Shown one piece after another: positions 1 to 7,912 of a DNA stretch of 15,306 nucleotides (the stretch's first letter is position 1; each line of letters begins with the position of its first letter). The stretch is from Acidobacteriaceae bacterium (GTDB lineage: Bacteria > Acidobacteriota > Terriglobia > Terriglobales > Acidobacteriaceae), in contig JASHTU010000111.1 in NCBI GenBank assembly GCA_030040395.1, positions 1 through 15,306 on the forward strand. The letters run 5' to 3'. The notes beneath the pieces are model-generated. The model was not told the origin of the DNA and made no database searches. It saw nothing but the letters and a program-made list of their open reading frames with translations. The translations under genes were made by a program, and so were the position numbers.

Positions 1-72
1 AAGCCTCCGAGACCGGCCACGGCGGGGATTCGCAATGGGCGATGTCCGACCCAACCAGCGCTTGTTCCCGAT

Positions 73-152
73 CTTGTTCTCTTGACGCCTTGGTTCCTCA
101 GTCCCTTGATCTCTTGATCCCTTGATCTCTTGATCCCTTGATCCCTTGATCC
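73..152. repeat. 8-bp tandem repeat (CTTGATCY), six perfect copies plus degenerate copies
   Basis: Six head-to-tail copies of CTTGATCT or CTTGATCC fill 105-152, with only the last base varying. Four degenerate units in the same 8-bp register precede them (73-80 CTTGTTCT, 81-88 CTTGACGC, 89-96 CTTGGTTC, 97-104 CTCAGTCC), so the array looks older than its perfect core. Each perfect unit carries a GATC. The period is not a multiple of three and the array lies about 150 bp upstream of the ppk2 start, so it is intergenic. Copy number could change by slipped-strand replication. Any effect on ppk2 is inference. Confidence 0.9.
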
Positions 153-161
153 CTGCTCACC

Positions 162-201
162 GTCAGGCGCGATCAAACGCCCGCCGGCCCGGGCGCCTGA
201 C
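162..201. repeat. Inverted repeat / large stem-loop upstream of ppk2
   Basis: GTCAGGCGC at 162-170 is exactly complementary to GCGCCTGAC at 193-201, giving a 9-bp stem with a 22-nt GC-rich loop. It begins ten bases after the 8-bp tandem array and ends about 100 bp before the ppk2 ATG. It could be a terminator for a gene left of the window (the tail TTGCCCGTTT is a poor U-tract), an operator, or a 5'-UTR structure of the ppk2 mRNA. The sequence does not decide among these. Confidence 0.6.
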
Positions 202-301
202 TTGCCCGTTTGCCCATTTTGGAGTAGCCTCATCGCGTTCAGCCCGAACGGGATATTGGGGCCCCGAAAATTCTCAAACTCAACCACCCGGAGAAGAAGC
301 C

Positions 302-1210
302 ATGGTGGAGAAACAAAATCATAAGCGTCACAGCAACGGACACGACCAAAAGCGCGACAACGAAAACGCCGGGAAGCGCGCCGGCGATAACGCCAGCGGA
401 AACAGCCACTCCCAGGCTTCTACCGTTCCCATCCGCCTGGGGAAGGACTGCCATTACCAGAAGGAGCTGCGCCGTCTCCAGGTCGAGCTGGTCAAAATGC
501 AGGAGTGGATTCGGCATAAAGGTCTGCGCGTCGTTGTCCTGTTCGAAGGCCGCGACGCCGCCGGCAAGGGCGGAGCCATCAAACGCATCACGGAGTCGCT
601 CAATCCCCGCGTTTGCCGCGTCGTCGCCCTGGGCACGCCCACGGAGCGCGAGAAGACGCAGTGGTACTTCCAGCGCTACGTCGCTCACCTGCCCGCGGCG
701 GGGGAAATGGTGCTCTTCGACCGCAGTTGGTACAACCGCGCCGGGGTCGAGCGGGTGATGGGCTTCTGCACCGAAACCGAGTACGCGGACTTCATGCAGA
801 GCTGCCCTGAGTTCGAGCGCATGTTGATCCGTTCCGGCATCATCCTCATCAAGTACTGGTTTTCAGTCAGCGACGAGGAGCAGGAACGCCGCTTCCAGGA
901 GCGCATGGACACGCCTACCAAGCGGTGGAAGCTCAGCCCCATGGACCTCGAGTCCCGCAAGCACTGGGCCGACTACTCCCGCGCCAAGGACGAAATGTTC
1001 GCTGTCACCGACTCCCGCCAGTCGCCCTGGTACGTAGTCAGCGCCGAAAACAAAAAGTGCGCCCGGCTCAACGTGATCCACCACCTGCTCTCCTTGATCC
1101 CCTACCGGGACCTCACGCCCGAGCCGCTCAAGCTGCCCCCTCTCGGCAAATCCAAATACGTCCGGCCGCCCATCCAGGAGCAGACCTTTATCCCCGAGCT
1201 TTACAGGTAG
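302..1210 (+). CDS. ppk2: Polyphosphate kinase 2 (PPK2 family)
   Basis: 302-aa cytosolic kinase of the PPK2 family, which transfers phosphate between polyphosphate and nucleotides and so links polyphosphate stores to the nucleotide pool. Residues 81-91 form the Walker A loop (FEGRDAAGKGG). Residues 136-150 form the Walker B region (MVLFDRSWYNRAGVE) with D140 and R141. The conserved GTPTEREKTQWYFQRYV segment lies between them, and the RWK/SPMDLESR lid region is at about 208-219. This is a single-domain member. About 45 N-terminal residues are rich in Lys, Asn, His and Asp and are probably disordered. The ATG at 302 was chosen because GGAGAAG sits 5 nt upstream; an upstream in-frame start at 146 would add 52 unlikely residues. 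Family assignment is secure, but substrate preference (ADP, GDP or AMP) cannot be read with confidence. Confidence 0.93.
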   Translation: MVEKQNHKRHSNGHDQKRDNENAGKRAGDNASGNSHSQASTVPIRLGKDCHYQKELRRLQVELVKMQEWIRHKGLRVVVLFEGRDAAGKGGAIKRITESLNPRVCRVVALGTPTEREKTQWYFQRYVAHLPAAGEMVLFDRSWYNRAGVERVMGFCTETEYADFMQSCPEFERMLIRSGIILIKYWFSVSDEEQERRFQERMDTPTKRWKLSPMDLESRKHWADYSRAKDEMFAVTDSRQSPWYVVSAENKKCARLNVIHHLLSLIPYRDLTPEPLKLPPLGKSKYVRPPIQEQTFIPELYR

Positions 1211-1294
1211 CTGGGGCGGTATTCGGTGATTTCGTAATCGCTTTCAGACGAACCAGAGCTCAGCGGCGCCGGTATTGGCCGTTCCGGGCTGCGC

Positions 1295-1321
1295 CTGAAA
1301 ACTCCAGCGCCCGGTTACACT
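1295..1321 (+). promoter_or_regulatory. Candidate leuS promoter giving a leaderless mRNA
   Basis: TACACT at 1316-1321 resembles a -10 box and ends only 7 nt before the leuS ATG (1329). CTGAAA at 1295-1300, 15 nt upstream of it, is a partial -35 match. There is no purine-rich Shine-Dalgarno site before the ATG. A start site 7-8 nt downstream of the hexamer would fall at or next to the ATG, meaning a leaderless transcript. This is inferred from spacing only. Confidence 0.35.
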
Positions 1322-1328
1322 GAAAATA

Positions 1329-3926
1329 ATGGCGGAAGACACGGAACTCCGTTACGATCCCGCGAAGATCGAGCCCAAATGGCTTGAACGCTGGGCCGCG
1401 GACGCACGTCTCTACGCAGCCGAGCCCGCCGCCAACGGCAAGCCCAAGTATTACGTGCTCGAGATGCTGCCCTATCCCAGCGGGCAGCTCCACATGGGCC
1501 ACGTGCGCAACTACGCCATCGGCGACGCTCTCGCCCGGCATATGTGGATGCGCGGCTACAACGTTCTTCACCCCATGGGTTGGGACGCCTTCGGCCTGCC
1601 CGCCGAAAACGCCGCGCTCAAAAACAACACCCCTCCACGCCAGTGGACCCTCGGCAATATCGCCGCCATGAAACGCCAGATGCTCCGCCTCGGTCTGGGC
1701 TACGACTGGGCCACAGAAATCACCACCTGCCTGCCCGACTATTACCGCTGGAACCAGTGGTTCTTCCTGCGCATGTTGGAAAGAGGCTTGGTCTATCGCA
1801 AGCAGAGCAAGGTGAACTGGTGCCCCGAGTGCGCTACGGTCCTCGCCAACGAGCAGGTCATCGACGGCTGCTGCTGGCGGCACGAAGACACCCGCGTGGA
1901 GCAGCGCGACCTCGAGCAGTGGTTTCTGCGCATCACCGCCTACGCTCAGGAGCTCCTCGACGGCCTCGAAAAGCTCGAAGGCTGGCCGGAAAAAGTGCGC
2001 ACCATGCAGCGCAACTGGATCGGGCGCAGCCAAGGCGCCGAAATCGACTTCCGCTTCGAGCGCAGCATCAAGGACATACTCGAAGAAGAGTCCGGGGTCG
2101 CCAAGCCCGCCACCAGCCAGGAGCGCCCGGCCATCCGCGTCTTCACGACCCGCATCGACACCATCTTCGGCGCCACCAGCGTCCAGCTCGCGCCCGAGCA
2201 TCCGCTGGTCACAGAACTCGCCGCTCACGACTCCGGCCTCCGCGCCCAGGTCGCCTACCTCATTGAAGAGCAGAAGAAGGCCCGCGAATCCGGCGACGTC
2301 GCCGCCATCGAAAAGCATGGCGTCCCCACCGGCCACTTCGCCGTCAATCCCTTCAACAACGAGCTCATGCCTATCTGGGTGGCCAATTACGTTCTCATGG
2401 ACTACGGGACTGGCGCCATCATGAGCGTTCCCGGACACGACGAGCGCGACTTCGAGTTCGCCAAAAAATACGCGCTTCCCATCCGCCGCGTCATCGCCCC
2501 CGCCCATGCGGGCGCCGGAGCCCTCAACGGCAGTTCGTCGTCGTTGGAGCCGGAAGAAGCGCCCTTGCCCTTCACCTCCGAAGACGGCGTGCTCGTGAAC
2601 TCCGGCGAGTACAGCGGGATGACCTGTCCCCAAGCCCAAAAACTCCTCCAGGAGGCTGCCGCCCGCGGGGCGTTCGGCGAAGCCAAAGTCACTTACCGGC
2701 TCAAGGACTGGGGCGTCAGCCGCCAGCGCTACTGGGGCACGCCCATCCCCATGATCCACTGCGAACGCGACGGCCTGGTTCCGGTTCCCGACGACCAGTT
2801 GCCCGTGGTCCTGCCGGAAAACATCGAGATCACGCAGCAGGGCGGCTCGCCGCTGGCGCGCCTGCCGGAGTTCGTGAACGTCAAATGCCCCAAGTGTGGT
2901 GAGCCAGCCCGCCGCGAAACCGACACCATGGACACTTTCGTCGATTCGAGCTGGTACTTCTACCGGTACATCGACGCGCAAAACGCCCAGGCCCCCTTCG
3001 ACTCCGCGAAGGCGCGACACTGGTTTCCCATCGACCAGTACATCGGCGGCGTAGAGCACGCCATTCTGCACCTCATCTACTCGCGCTTCTGGACCAAGGT
3101 GATGCGAGACCTCGACATCATCGCCAACGACGAACCGGCGCGCCGCCTCTTCACCCAGGGCATGGTCATCAAAGACGGCGCCAAGATGTCGAAATCCAAG
3201 GGCAACGTGGTATCGCCCGACGACATGGTGGCCCGCTACGGCGCCGACGCCACCCGGATGTACGCCCTGTTCGCCGCTCCGCCCGACCGCGACCTCGACT
3301 GGCAGGAGGACGGCGTTGCCGGTGTCAGCCGCTTCCTGGGCCGGGTCTACCGCCTGGTGACGAAATATTCCTGCGTCGTCAGATCGAGCCCGCCGGCCTC
3401 ACGGGACCGCGAAGCGTCGCAAACCGCCGCGGCCCTCCTGCGCAAGCTGCATCAAACCATTGCCCGCATCAGTCTCGATTTCGAGGGCCGCTGGCACTTC
3501 AACACTTGCGTCGCCGCCATCATGGAGTTGGTCAACGAGCTCCAGGCCGCCGATGCGCAACTGGCGTCGGGCGAAATCCCCGCGCCGGTGGTCGCCGAGC
3601 TTCTGCGCACCCTGGTGCTGCTGCTCGCGCCTTTTGCGCCCTATCTCGCCGCTGAACTGTGGGAAGAGCTGGGCGAGCAGAGCGCCATTCTGCGCGCACC
3701 CTGGCCCCAGAGCGATCCCGGACTCGCAAAAGAGGAAGAAATCGAAATACCCGTGCAAATCAACGGCAAACTGGCGACGGTGGTCCGCGTTCCCGCCGGC
3801 GCCGACTCCAAAGCAATCGAGGCCGCCGCACTGGCCGATCGTAAGGTCCAGTTGCGCGCGGCCGGCAAAACGGTGGCCAAAGTGATCGTCGTGCCCGGCA
3901 GGGCCATCAGTCTGGTGGTAAAGTGA
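1329..3926 (+). CDS. leuS: Leucyl-tRNA synthetase
   Basis: 865-aa class Ia aminoacyl-tRNA synthetase that charges tRNA-Leu with leucine in the cytosol; the length is typical of bacterial LeuRS. The HIGH-type signature HMGH is at residues 55-58 within PYPSGQLHMGHVRNY, and the KMSKS loop is at 619-623. The CP1 editing domain (about 225-430) keeps the threonine-rich TTRIDT stretch (273-278) and GTGAIMSVPGHDERD (360-374), whose D371 matches the conserved editing aspartate. Two Cys pairs, CPEC (165-168) and CPKC (520-523), suggest zinc-binding insertions. The anticodon-binding domain follows residue 670. The ATG at 1329 fits the family N-terminus but has no Shine-Dalgarno sequence. The stop overlaps the GTG of the next gene, so the two are probably co-transcribed and translationally coupled. 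Confidence 0.98.
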   Translation: MAEDTELRYDPAKIEPKWLERWAADARLYAAEPAANGKPKYYVLEMLPYPSGQLHMGHVRNYAIGDALARHMWMRGYNVLHPMGWDAFGLPAENAALKNNTPPRQWTLGNIAAMKRQMLRLGLGYDWATEITTCLPDYYRWNQWFFLRMLERGLVYRKQSKVNWCPECATVLANEQVIDGCCWRHEDTRVEQRDLEQWFLRITAYAQELLDGLEKLEGWPEKVRTMQRNWIGRSQGAEIDFRFERSIKDILEEESGVAKPATSQERPAIRVFTTRIDTIFGATSVQLAPEHPLVTELAAHDSGLRAQVAYLIEEQKKARESGDVAAIEKHGVPTGHFAVNPFNNELMPIWVANYVLMDYGTGAIMSVPGHDERDFEFAKKYALPIRRVIAPAHAGAGALNGSSSSLEPEEAPLPFTSEDGVLVNSGEYSGMTCPQAQKLLQEAAARGAFGEAKVTYRLKDWGVSRQRYWGTPIPMIHCERDGLVPVPDDQLPVVLPENIEITQQGGSPLARLPEFVNVKCPKCGEPARRETDTMDTFVDSSWYFYRYIDAQNAQAPFDSAKARHWFPIDQYIGGVEHAILHLIYSRFWTKVMRDLDIIANDEPARRLFTQGMVIKDGAKMSKSKGNVVSPDDMVARYGADATRMYALFAAPPDRDLDWQEDGVAGVSRFLGRVYRLVTKYSCVVRSSPPASRDREASQTAAALLRKLHQTIARISLDFEGRWHFNTCVAAIMELVNELQAADAQLASGEIPAPVVAELLRTLVLLLAPFAPYLAAELWEELGEQSAILRAPWPQSDPGLAKEEEIEIPVQINGKLATVVRVPAGADSKAIEAAALADRKVQLRAAGKTVAKVIVVPGRAISLVVK

Positions 3927-4891
3927 TCGCTGAATCTCTGGCGCCGGTTCCCCGCAACGCGCCGGTGCGGGGAACGCAACTCCTCGTCGAGCACATGGGC
4001 TTTATCATGAAGCGCCCCTCGCTCAGCCTGCTCGAGATCGGCTGGCGCTGGCTCGTCGGCATCCCCTTGCTTTGGGTTTGCTGGCATGAGTGGCAGCGCA
4101 TCCTCGCTGTCTATCCGCTCTCCGCGTCCGGCTACCTCACCATCAATTCCCAGAACCCCTGGATGGGCGTGGTCCAGCTTGCCGACGTGTGGAGCTATTA
4201 CCAGCCGCATGTTTTCGCGGTTCTGCGCTGGCTCCTGCCCATCGGCGCGCTGGCTTGGGCCGTGGTTTCGGGTGTGGGGCGCAACCTGGTGCTGATGCGC
4301 ATGGAGCGGGACCGCTCGCCGCGCATTCCTTTCCGGCCGGTGGCGATGATCGTCTTGCAGGCCGCATGGCTGGCCCTGCTCAGCCTCACTTTCTGGCTGT
4401 GGTGGCTCTCCATGCAGTGGACGGCCGCGGCGCACATCTCCACGCAGGGCGAGCCCGACCTGGTCGGCTTCTCCGTTTGGGCCATCTTTCTTTCACTCGG
4501 CGTCTTTACCGCCTGGGCGCTCATCAGTTGGGCCTTGTCCGTCGCCCCGCTTCTGGTTCTGCTCGAGCGCCGTCCCACGCTCTCGGCCCTCATCGAAAGC
4601 TTGAGACTCGGCAAGGATTTCACCAGCAAACTGACGGAGGTCAACCTTTCCCTGGGCGTGGTCAAGATGTCCATCATCGTCCTCGCCATGGTCTTTTCCG
4701 CGGCGCCGGTACCCTTTGCCGCCGAATTGGGCGGCGGGGTTTTGCACGCGGCGCTTGCCGCTTCCACGGTCTTTTATTGCGTGGCCAACGACTATTTCCA
4801 GGTGGTGCGCCTCAAGGCCTTTGTCGAGTTCTGGTCGATCTTCCGGAGCCCAACCCTGAAGCATCGAACCTCGATGGGTCATCCCGCGTAA
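3923..4891 (+). CDS. Multi-pass membrane protein of unknown function
   Basis: 322-aa hydrophobic protein that I do not assign to a characterised family. Probable membrane segments lie near residues 40-56, 97-117, 138-164, 183-213, 242-262 and 270-288. A basic/acidic cytoplasmic-type stretch (RMERDRSPR, 126-134) follows the second segment. Tryptophan is frequent in the first half. The GTG start at 3923 shares bases with the leuS TGA (GTGA overlap), which suggests translational coupling; GGTGG just upstream may serve as a weak Shine-Dalgarno. In-frame ATGs at 3995 and 4007 are alternative starts that would remove 24 or 28 mostly hydrophilic residues. The gene ends 22 bp from the convergent TonB-like gene. 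Coding is well supported by a long open frame, a consistent membrane topology and a high-GC third position; the function is unknown. Confidence 0.82.
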   Translation: MIAESLAPVPRNAPVRGTQLLVEHMGFIMKRPSLSLLEIGWRWLVGIPLLWVCWHEWQRILAVYPLSASGYLTINSQNPWMGVVQLADVWSYYQPHVFAVLRWLLPIGALAWAVVSGVGRNLVLMRMERDRSPRIPFRPVAMIVLQAAWLALLSLTFWLWWLSMQWTAAAHISTQGEPDLVGFSVWAIFLSLGVFTAWALISWALSVAPLLVLLERRPTLSALIESLRLGKDFTSKLTEVNLSLGVVKMSIIVLAMVFSAAPVPFAAELGGGVLHAALAASTVFYCVANDYFQVVRLKAFVEFWSIFRSPTLKHRTSMGHPA

Positions 4892-4913
4892 CCGCGCCGC
4901 ACGCCGTCATTTC

Positions 4914-6206
4914 TCACTTGGGAGACCATACTGAAAACTGCAACCGCGAAGCCACCGGCCGGCCATTCTTGAAGGCCGGAATAAACTTCCATTCCGCCGT
5001 CGCGTCGAGCAGCGCATGATCGACCACTACGCCCGTCGCGCTGGCCGGCTTGGCCGACCGCACCTTTCCCGCCTCATCGATCACCAGATCGAGCAAGGCC
5101 TGAGGCCCAGCAGCAGCTTGCGGAGCCTGATCGGTCTCAGGACGCCAGAGCAGAATCGCCGTCGCCGGCTTGTCGACTGCAAACTCGAGGTTGTCGGGAA
5201 TCGCCGAACTCATGGAATAAGGCTGCAATCTTCTGGAAGAAACGCTGCCCGTGAGCGCGATATTGCCACCCTCACTGTAGATTCGCTCCTGCCCCGACCG
5301 GCGCGACCGGCTCCCGTCGGAGACGCCGTCCACTTCGCGGCGAATGCCGCGCGCCTGCGCAGCGGCGATCGCGGCGCGAATCCGGTCGTAGTCCGCCGCC
5401 GGCCACAGAGCAGCCAGCGTCTTCCACGCCTCCTCTTCGCGCGCGCTATACAAATAGCTCCATACAATTTCCAAAATCTTAATCTTCGTCTCCAGCAGAT
5501 TGTGGGCGTCGGCAATGGGGATCGAGGAGATGTCCGCCAGCCTTCCATCGCTGTTTTTGAAAGCGCTCAGTTGCCGGGGCTCCAGTTGCGCCCGCAGGGC
5601 CGCGATCTCCCCGTCGTAGACGCTTTGAAACTCGGCTCCCACATCGATCAGCCGCTTGTCTTCAAACCGCAACACCATCGTCGGAGGGTGATGGAATTCA
5701 CTCTGCGGGATGCCTTCGAAGCCGTTCACTGCGGCGGCGTCATCGGTCCAGATTTCTACCCGGCCGTCCATGTCGGTGTCCGCGGCCGCGTACCAGTCTC
5801 CGCCGGTGATCTCGCGCAGCCGCGCCGGCGGTTTGGCGAGCGAATAAATTTCGTACTTCATCTCCGGATCGATGCCCGTCATCTTGACCTGCAGGGCAAG
5901 CGCCGGGGCGCCGAGCCCCAGGTCGACGCCCATCGCGTCCACGTCCACCACCCAGGCCCCGGGTTCAACCACCAAATCGTGTCCATTCCAGGAGAGCGTC
6001 GCCTGGCACGTCCGTTCCGCAAACCCCGCCACCCGCCGCGCTCCCACCCAGATGGTCACCTTGGTGGCCGCCGTAGCTCGAAAGCTCCCCGCGCCACCGA
6101 CGCACACCACCGGCCGCGTCTGGCCGCCGGCCGCAAGGCTCAGGAGGCAGAAAACCGCCGCCAAACTCCATCGATCTCTGAGTTGGACGCTCCGCGGATG
6201 TGACAT
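4914..6206 (-). CDS. Secreted protein with TonB-like C-terminal domain
   Basis: 430-aa exported protein. An N-terminal signal peptide (basic RSVQLRDRW, then the hydrophobic core SLAAVFCLLSLAAG) is followed by a soluble periplasmic region. The last 70-80 residues (VIDEAGKVRSA...DATAEWKFIPAFKNGRPV) resemble the TonB C-terminal domain, which in energy transducers contacts outer-membrane receptors. The usual N-terminal anchor and proline-rich spacer are missing, so it is not a classical TonB. A DTDMDGRVEIWTDD loop near residue 147 resembles a DxDxDG calcium-binding loop. The ATG at 6206 was chosen because AGGAGG (6218-6213) lies 6 nt upstream; the GTG at 6212 would sit against the Shine-Dalgarno site. 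It follows the MCE gene by 45 bp on the same strand, so a joint envelope role is plausible but unproven. Confidence 0.78.
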   Translation of the reverse strand: MSHPRSVQLRDRWSLAAVFCLLSLAAGGQTRPVVCVGGAGSFRATAATKVTIWVGARRVAGFAERTCQATLSWNGHDLVVEPGAWVVDVDAMGVDLGLGAPALALQVKMTGIDPEMKYEIYSLAKPPARLREITGGDWYAAADTDMDGRVEIWTDDAAAVNGFEGIPQSEFHHPPTMVLRFEDKRLIDVGAEFQSVYDGEIAALRAQLEPRQLSAFKNSDGRLADISSIPIADAHNLLETKIKILEIVWSYLYSAREEEAWKTLAALWPAADYDRIRAAIAAAQARGIRREVDGVSDGSRSRRSGQERIYSEGGNIALTGSVSSRRLQPYSMSSAIPDNLEFAVDKPATAILLWRPETDQAPQAAAGPQALLDLVIDEAGKVRSAKPASATGVVVDHALLDATAEWKFIPAFKNGRPVASRLQFSVWSPK

Positions 6207-6251
6207 AGCCACCCTCCTGCGCTCGGCAAGCGCATTCGGCTGGGCGCCTGC

Positions 6252-7328
6252 TCAAAATATCTTTAAGTGAATGACGAGATATTTCTTGGGATCTTGCCGA
6301 AACGCCTCCAAAAGTTGTTGCGCATTTTCGAGCGTGTGGTTGGTGTTATCGTAGAGCGCGCGGTTCTTTACCAGTTGTCCCAGCGTGCCTTGGCCTTGGT
6401 TCACGCTGCTTAAAAGCTCGTCCAGGTGCGCCACCGTGTCATCGAGCCTCTTGGCGAACGCCGGATCTTTGGCGAATTTTCCCAGCGCCCCCTGCCCGGC
6501 GTTGATCTGGCCCAGCAACTGATTGGCGTTGGCGGCAGTGGAGTTCAGATTATTGTAAAGTTTATCGTCGTGCAACATCTTGCCCATGGTGCCCTTGCCC
6601 TCGTCCAATTGCGTGGTGATGTCATCCAGCTTGGCGATCGATGCGTCCGCGTGCGTGTACAGGGTGTCGTCGGTCAGCAGCTTGCCCAGCGTCCCCTTTC
6701 CTGAGCGCAGATCTTCGCTCACCGCCTCAAGGTTGTCTGTCGTCGAGACGATCTTCTTGGCGAATTGAGGATCGTTGACGAGCTTTCCGATCACACCGCG
6801 CTGCGAGTTCAGCGTGCCCACCAGCGTGTTCAGCCGTCCCAGCAATTGATGCAGGTCCTTGATCGACACCTGGCTTGAGCCAATCAAGTCCTGAACGGTG
6901 GGTGAAGTGCCCGACGGGAGCACAGCGTCGTTCGCCGGCTCGGGACCGGTGGCCTGGTTCGAATCAATATCCACATAGCTGTTGCCCAGAACCCCGGCTT
7001 GCGCGATCGAGGCCGTCGAATCCGTGTGCAGATAGGGCAGGGAATTGGAGCCTATCTCCATGATCACTTCGACCGGGGTGGGACTATGGCTGGGATTGAC
7101 GCGAATCCGTCTCACATTCCCGATCGTCACGCCCTGCAGCGTGACCGGCGCCCCCGCCTCGAGCCCGGCGGCGTTCCCGAAAAACGCGCGCAGGTCGATC
7201 TTACCCGCAAAGAGGCCGCCTGCGGAGCGGGACATCAGAAAAACCAGCCCGATGAACACGGCCATCGCGACCATGGCCAGCGCACCCACTCTCAATTCCG
7301 ACCATTGAATCTCTTTCCGGCTTGGCAC
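6252..7328 (-). CDS. MlaD/MCE-domain membrane-anchored lipid-transport protein
   Basis: 358-aa protein with one N-terminal transmembrane helix (about residues 13-33). An MCE/MlaD domain follows (about 42-122; FFGNAAGLEAGAPVTLQGVTIG and AGVLGNSYVDID are typical). The C-terminal half is alpha-helical and contains five copies of a G-x-GTLGKLL-x-D-x-LY motif at an exact 34-residue spacing. MCE proteins are substrate-binding parts of phospholipid transport systems between the membranes of diderm bacteria and normally work with an MlaE permease and MlaF ATPase; neither is in this window. The start is GTG at 7328, with AGAGGAG (7339-7333) 4 nt upstream; an overlapping ATG at 7330 is out of frame. 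It lies 60 bp after acpS and 45 bp before the TonB-like gene, probably one operon. The C-terminal RQDPKKYLVIHLKIF is a conserved ending I recall from such proteins. Confidence 0.9.
   Translation of the reverse strand: MPSRKEIQWSELRVGALAMVAMAVFIGLVFLMSRSAGGLFAGKIDLRAFFGNAAGLEAGAPVTLQGVTIGNVRRIRVNPSHSPTPVEVIMEIGSNSLPYLHTDSTASIAQAGVLGNSYVDIDSNQATGPEPANDAVLPSGTSPTVQDLIGSSQVSIKDLHQLLGRLNTLVGTLNSQRGVIGKLVNDPQFAKKIVSTTDNLEAVSEDLRSGKGTLGKLLTDDTLYTHADASIAKLDDITTQLDEGKGTMGKMLHDDKLYNNLNSTAANANQLLGQINAGQGALGKFAKDPAFAKRLDDTVAHLDELLSSVNQGQGTLGQLVKNRALYDNTNHTLENAQQLLEAFRQDPKKYLVIHLKIF
6291..6800 (-). repeat. Five 34-residue (102-bp) repeats within the MCE gene
   Basis: The first glycine of each G-x-x-GK core falls at residues 178, 212, 246, 280 and 314, exactly 34 apart, with no insertion or deletion. 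The cores are RGVIGKLVNDPQF, KGTLGKLLTDDTLY, KGTMGKMLHDDKLY, QGALGKFAKDPAF and QGTLGQLVKNRALY. Between cores are heptad-like helical segments rich in Leu, Asp and Asn. The repeat is visible in protein but diverged in DNA, so it is an old structural repeat rather than a recent tandem duplication. Confidence 0.9.
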
Positions 7329-7388
7329 ATCGCTCCTCTGGCTGAAGTTGAGGCGGCAGACGATTTGAGAATAGCAGAAGCGCCGGCT

Positions 7389-7772
7389 CTAGCACCCGTC
7401 TTCCAGCACCACGCTGGCCATGGCCAAGGCGGAGGTATGTGTAATAGATAGAGCGGCTCGGCCCACGCCCAGGCGCGCGGCCCGTTGCCCCGCCCGGCCT
7501 AGAAAGCGGAGTTCCGGCTTACCCCCCGGAGCACGGACGACTTCGATCTCCAGCCAGCTCACGCCCTGGCTGATTCCCGTTCCGAGCGCCTTGGCCGCGG
7601 CTTCCTTGGCCGCAAACCGCGCTGCAAAGCTTTCCGCGGCGTTGTGCTTCCGCCGGCAATACTCTTGCTCGGCCTCGGTATACACACGATCGAGAAAGCG
7701 GCCCCCATAGCGCTCAATGGAGTGTTGGATGCGCGCGATTTCCACCAAGTCGATGCCCGAACCCACGATCAT
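7389..7772 (-). CDS. acpS: Holo-[acyl-carrier-protein] synthase
   Basis: 127-aa enzyme, the usual AcpS length. It transfers 4'-phosphopantetheine from coenzyme A to the conserved serine of acyl carrier protein, activating it for fatty-acid synthesis. The N-terminal GSGIDLVEIARI carries the magnesium-binding aspartate. The central FAARFAAKEAAAKALGTG is the second signature with the catalytic glutamate in AAKEA. LSITHTSALAMASVVLE near the C-terminus completes the fold. The ATG at 7772 was chosen because GGGAGAG lies just upstream; a TTG at 7784 would place the Shine-Dalgarno inside the gene. It heads the minus-strand set acpS, MCE protein, TonB-like protein and diverges from the cysteine-rich gene across 140 bp. 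Confidence 0.95.
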   Translation of the reverse strand: MIVGSGIDLVEIARIQHSIERYGGRFLDRVYTEAEQEYCRRKHNAAESFAARFAAKEAAAKALGTGISQGVSWLEIEVVRAPGGKPELRFLGRAGQRAARLGVGRAALSITHTSALAMASVVLEDGC

Positions 7773-7912
7773 TGTCTCTCCCAAGCTACATCATCCGGCG
7801 ATTGCGCCGCTCGCGCGGCCGCATGTTTCAAAACGGTCCACGCGCCGTTCGACTCCTGCACACTCGTCAACCTGTTCTGTGCATCTCCGATAAATGCGGT
7901 GGGAGGTTCGCC

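Larger units (their letters stand above)
1..301. other. Non-coding region upstream of ppk2
   Basis: I see no convincing gene here. A reading frame runs into ppk2 from position 146, but it begins inside the tandem repeat and has no Shine-Dalgarno site, so I treat it as untranslated. The stretch contains the 8-bp tandem array, the 162/201 inverted repeat and a GGGGCCCC palindrome near 259-266. The ribosome-binding site GGAGAAG (290-296) lies just before the ATG at 302. I could not fix a promoter with confidence. Confidence 0.6.

Noticed and set aside
73..152. CRISPR array
   Set aside because: The repeat unit is 8 bp with no spacers and no cas genes nearby.
146..301. N-terminal extension of PPK2
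   Set aside because: The start would fall inside the 8-bp tandem repeat without a Shine-Dalgarno site; the ATG at 302 has GGAGAAG 5 nt upstream.
1260..3071. 603-codon open frame on the minus strand inside leuS
   Set aside because: It lies antisense to an unmistakable leuS and reads as low-complexity Gly/Ala/Val/Glu/His sequence, as expected from GC-rich codon bias on the opposite strand.
5016..6203. 395-codon plus-strand frame opposite the TonB-like gene
   Set aside because: Its translation is Arg/His/Pro-rich without motifs, while the minus strand has a signal peptide, a strong Shine-Dalgarno site and a TonB-like domain.
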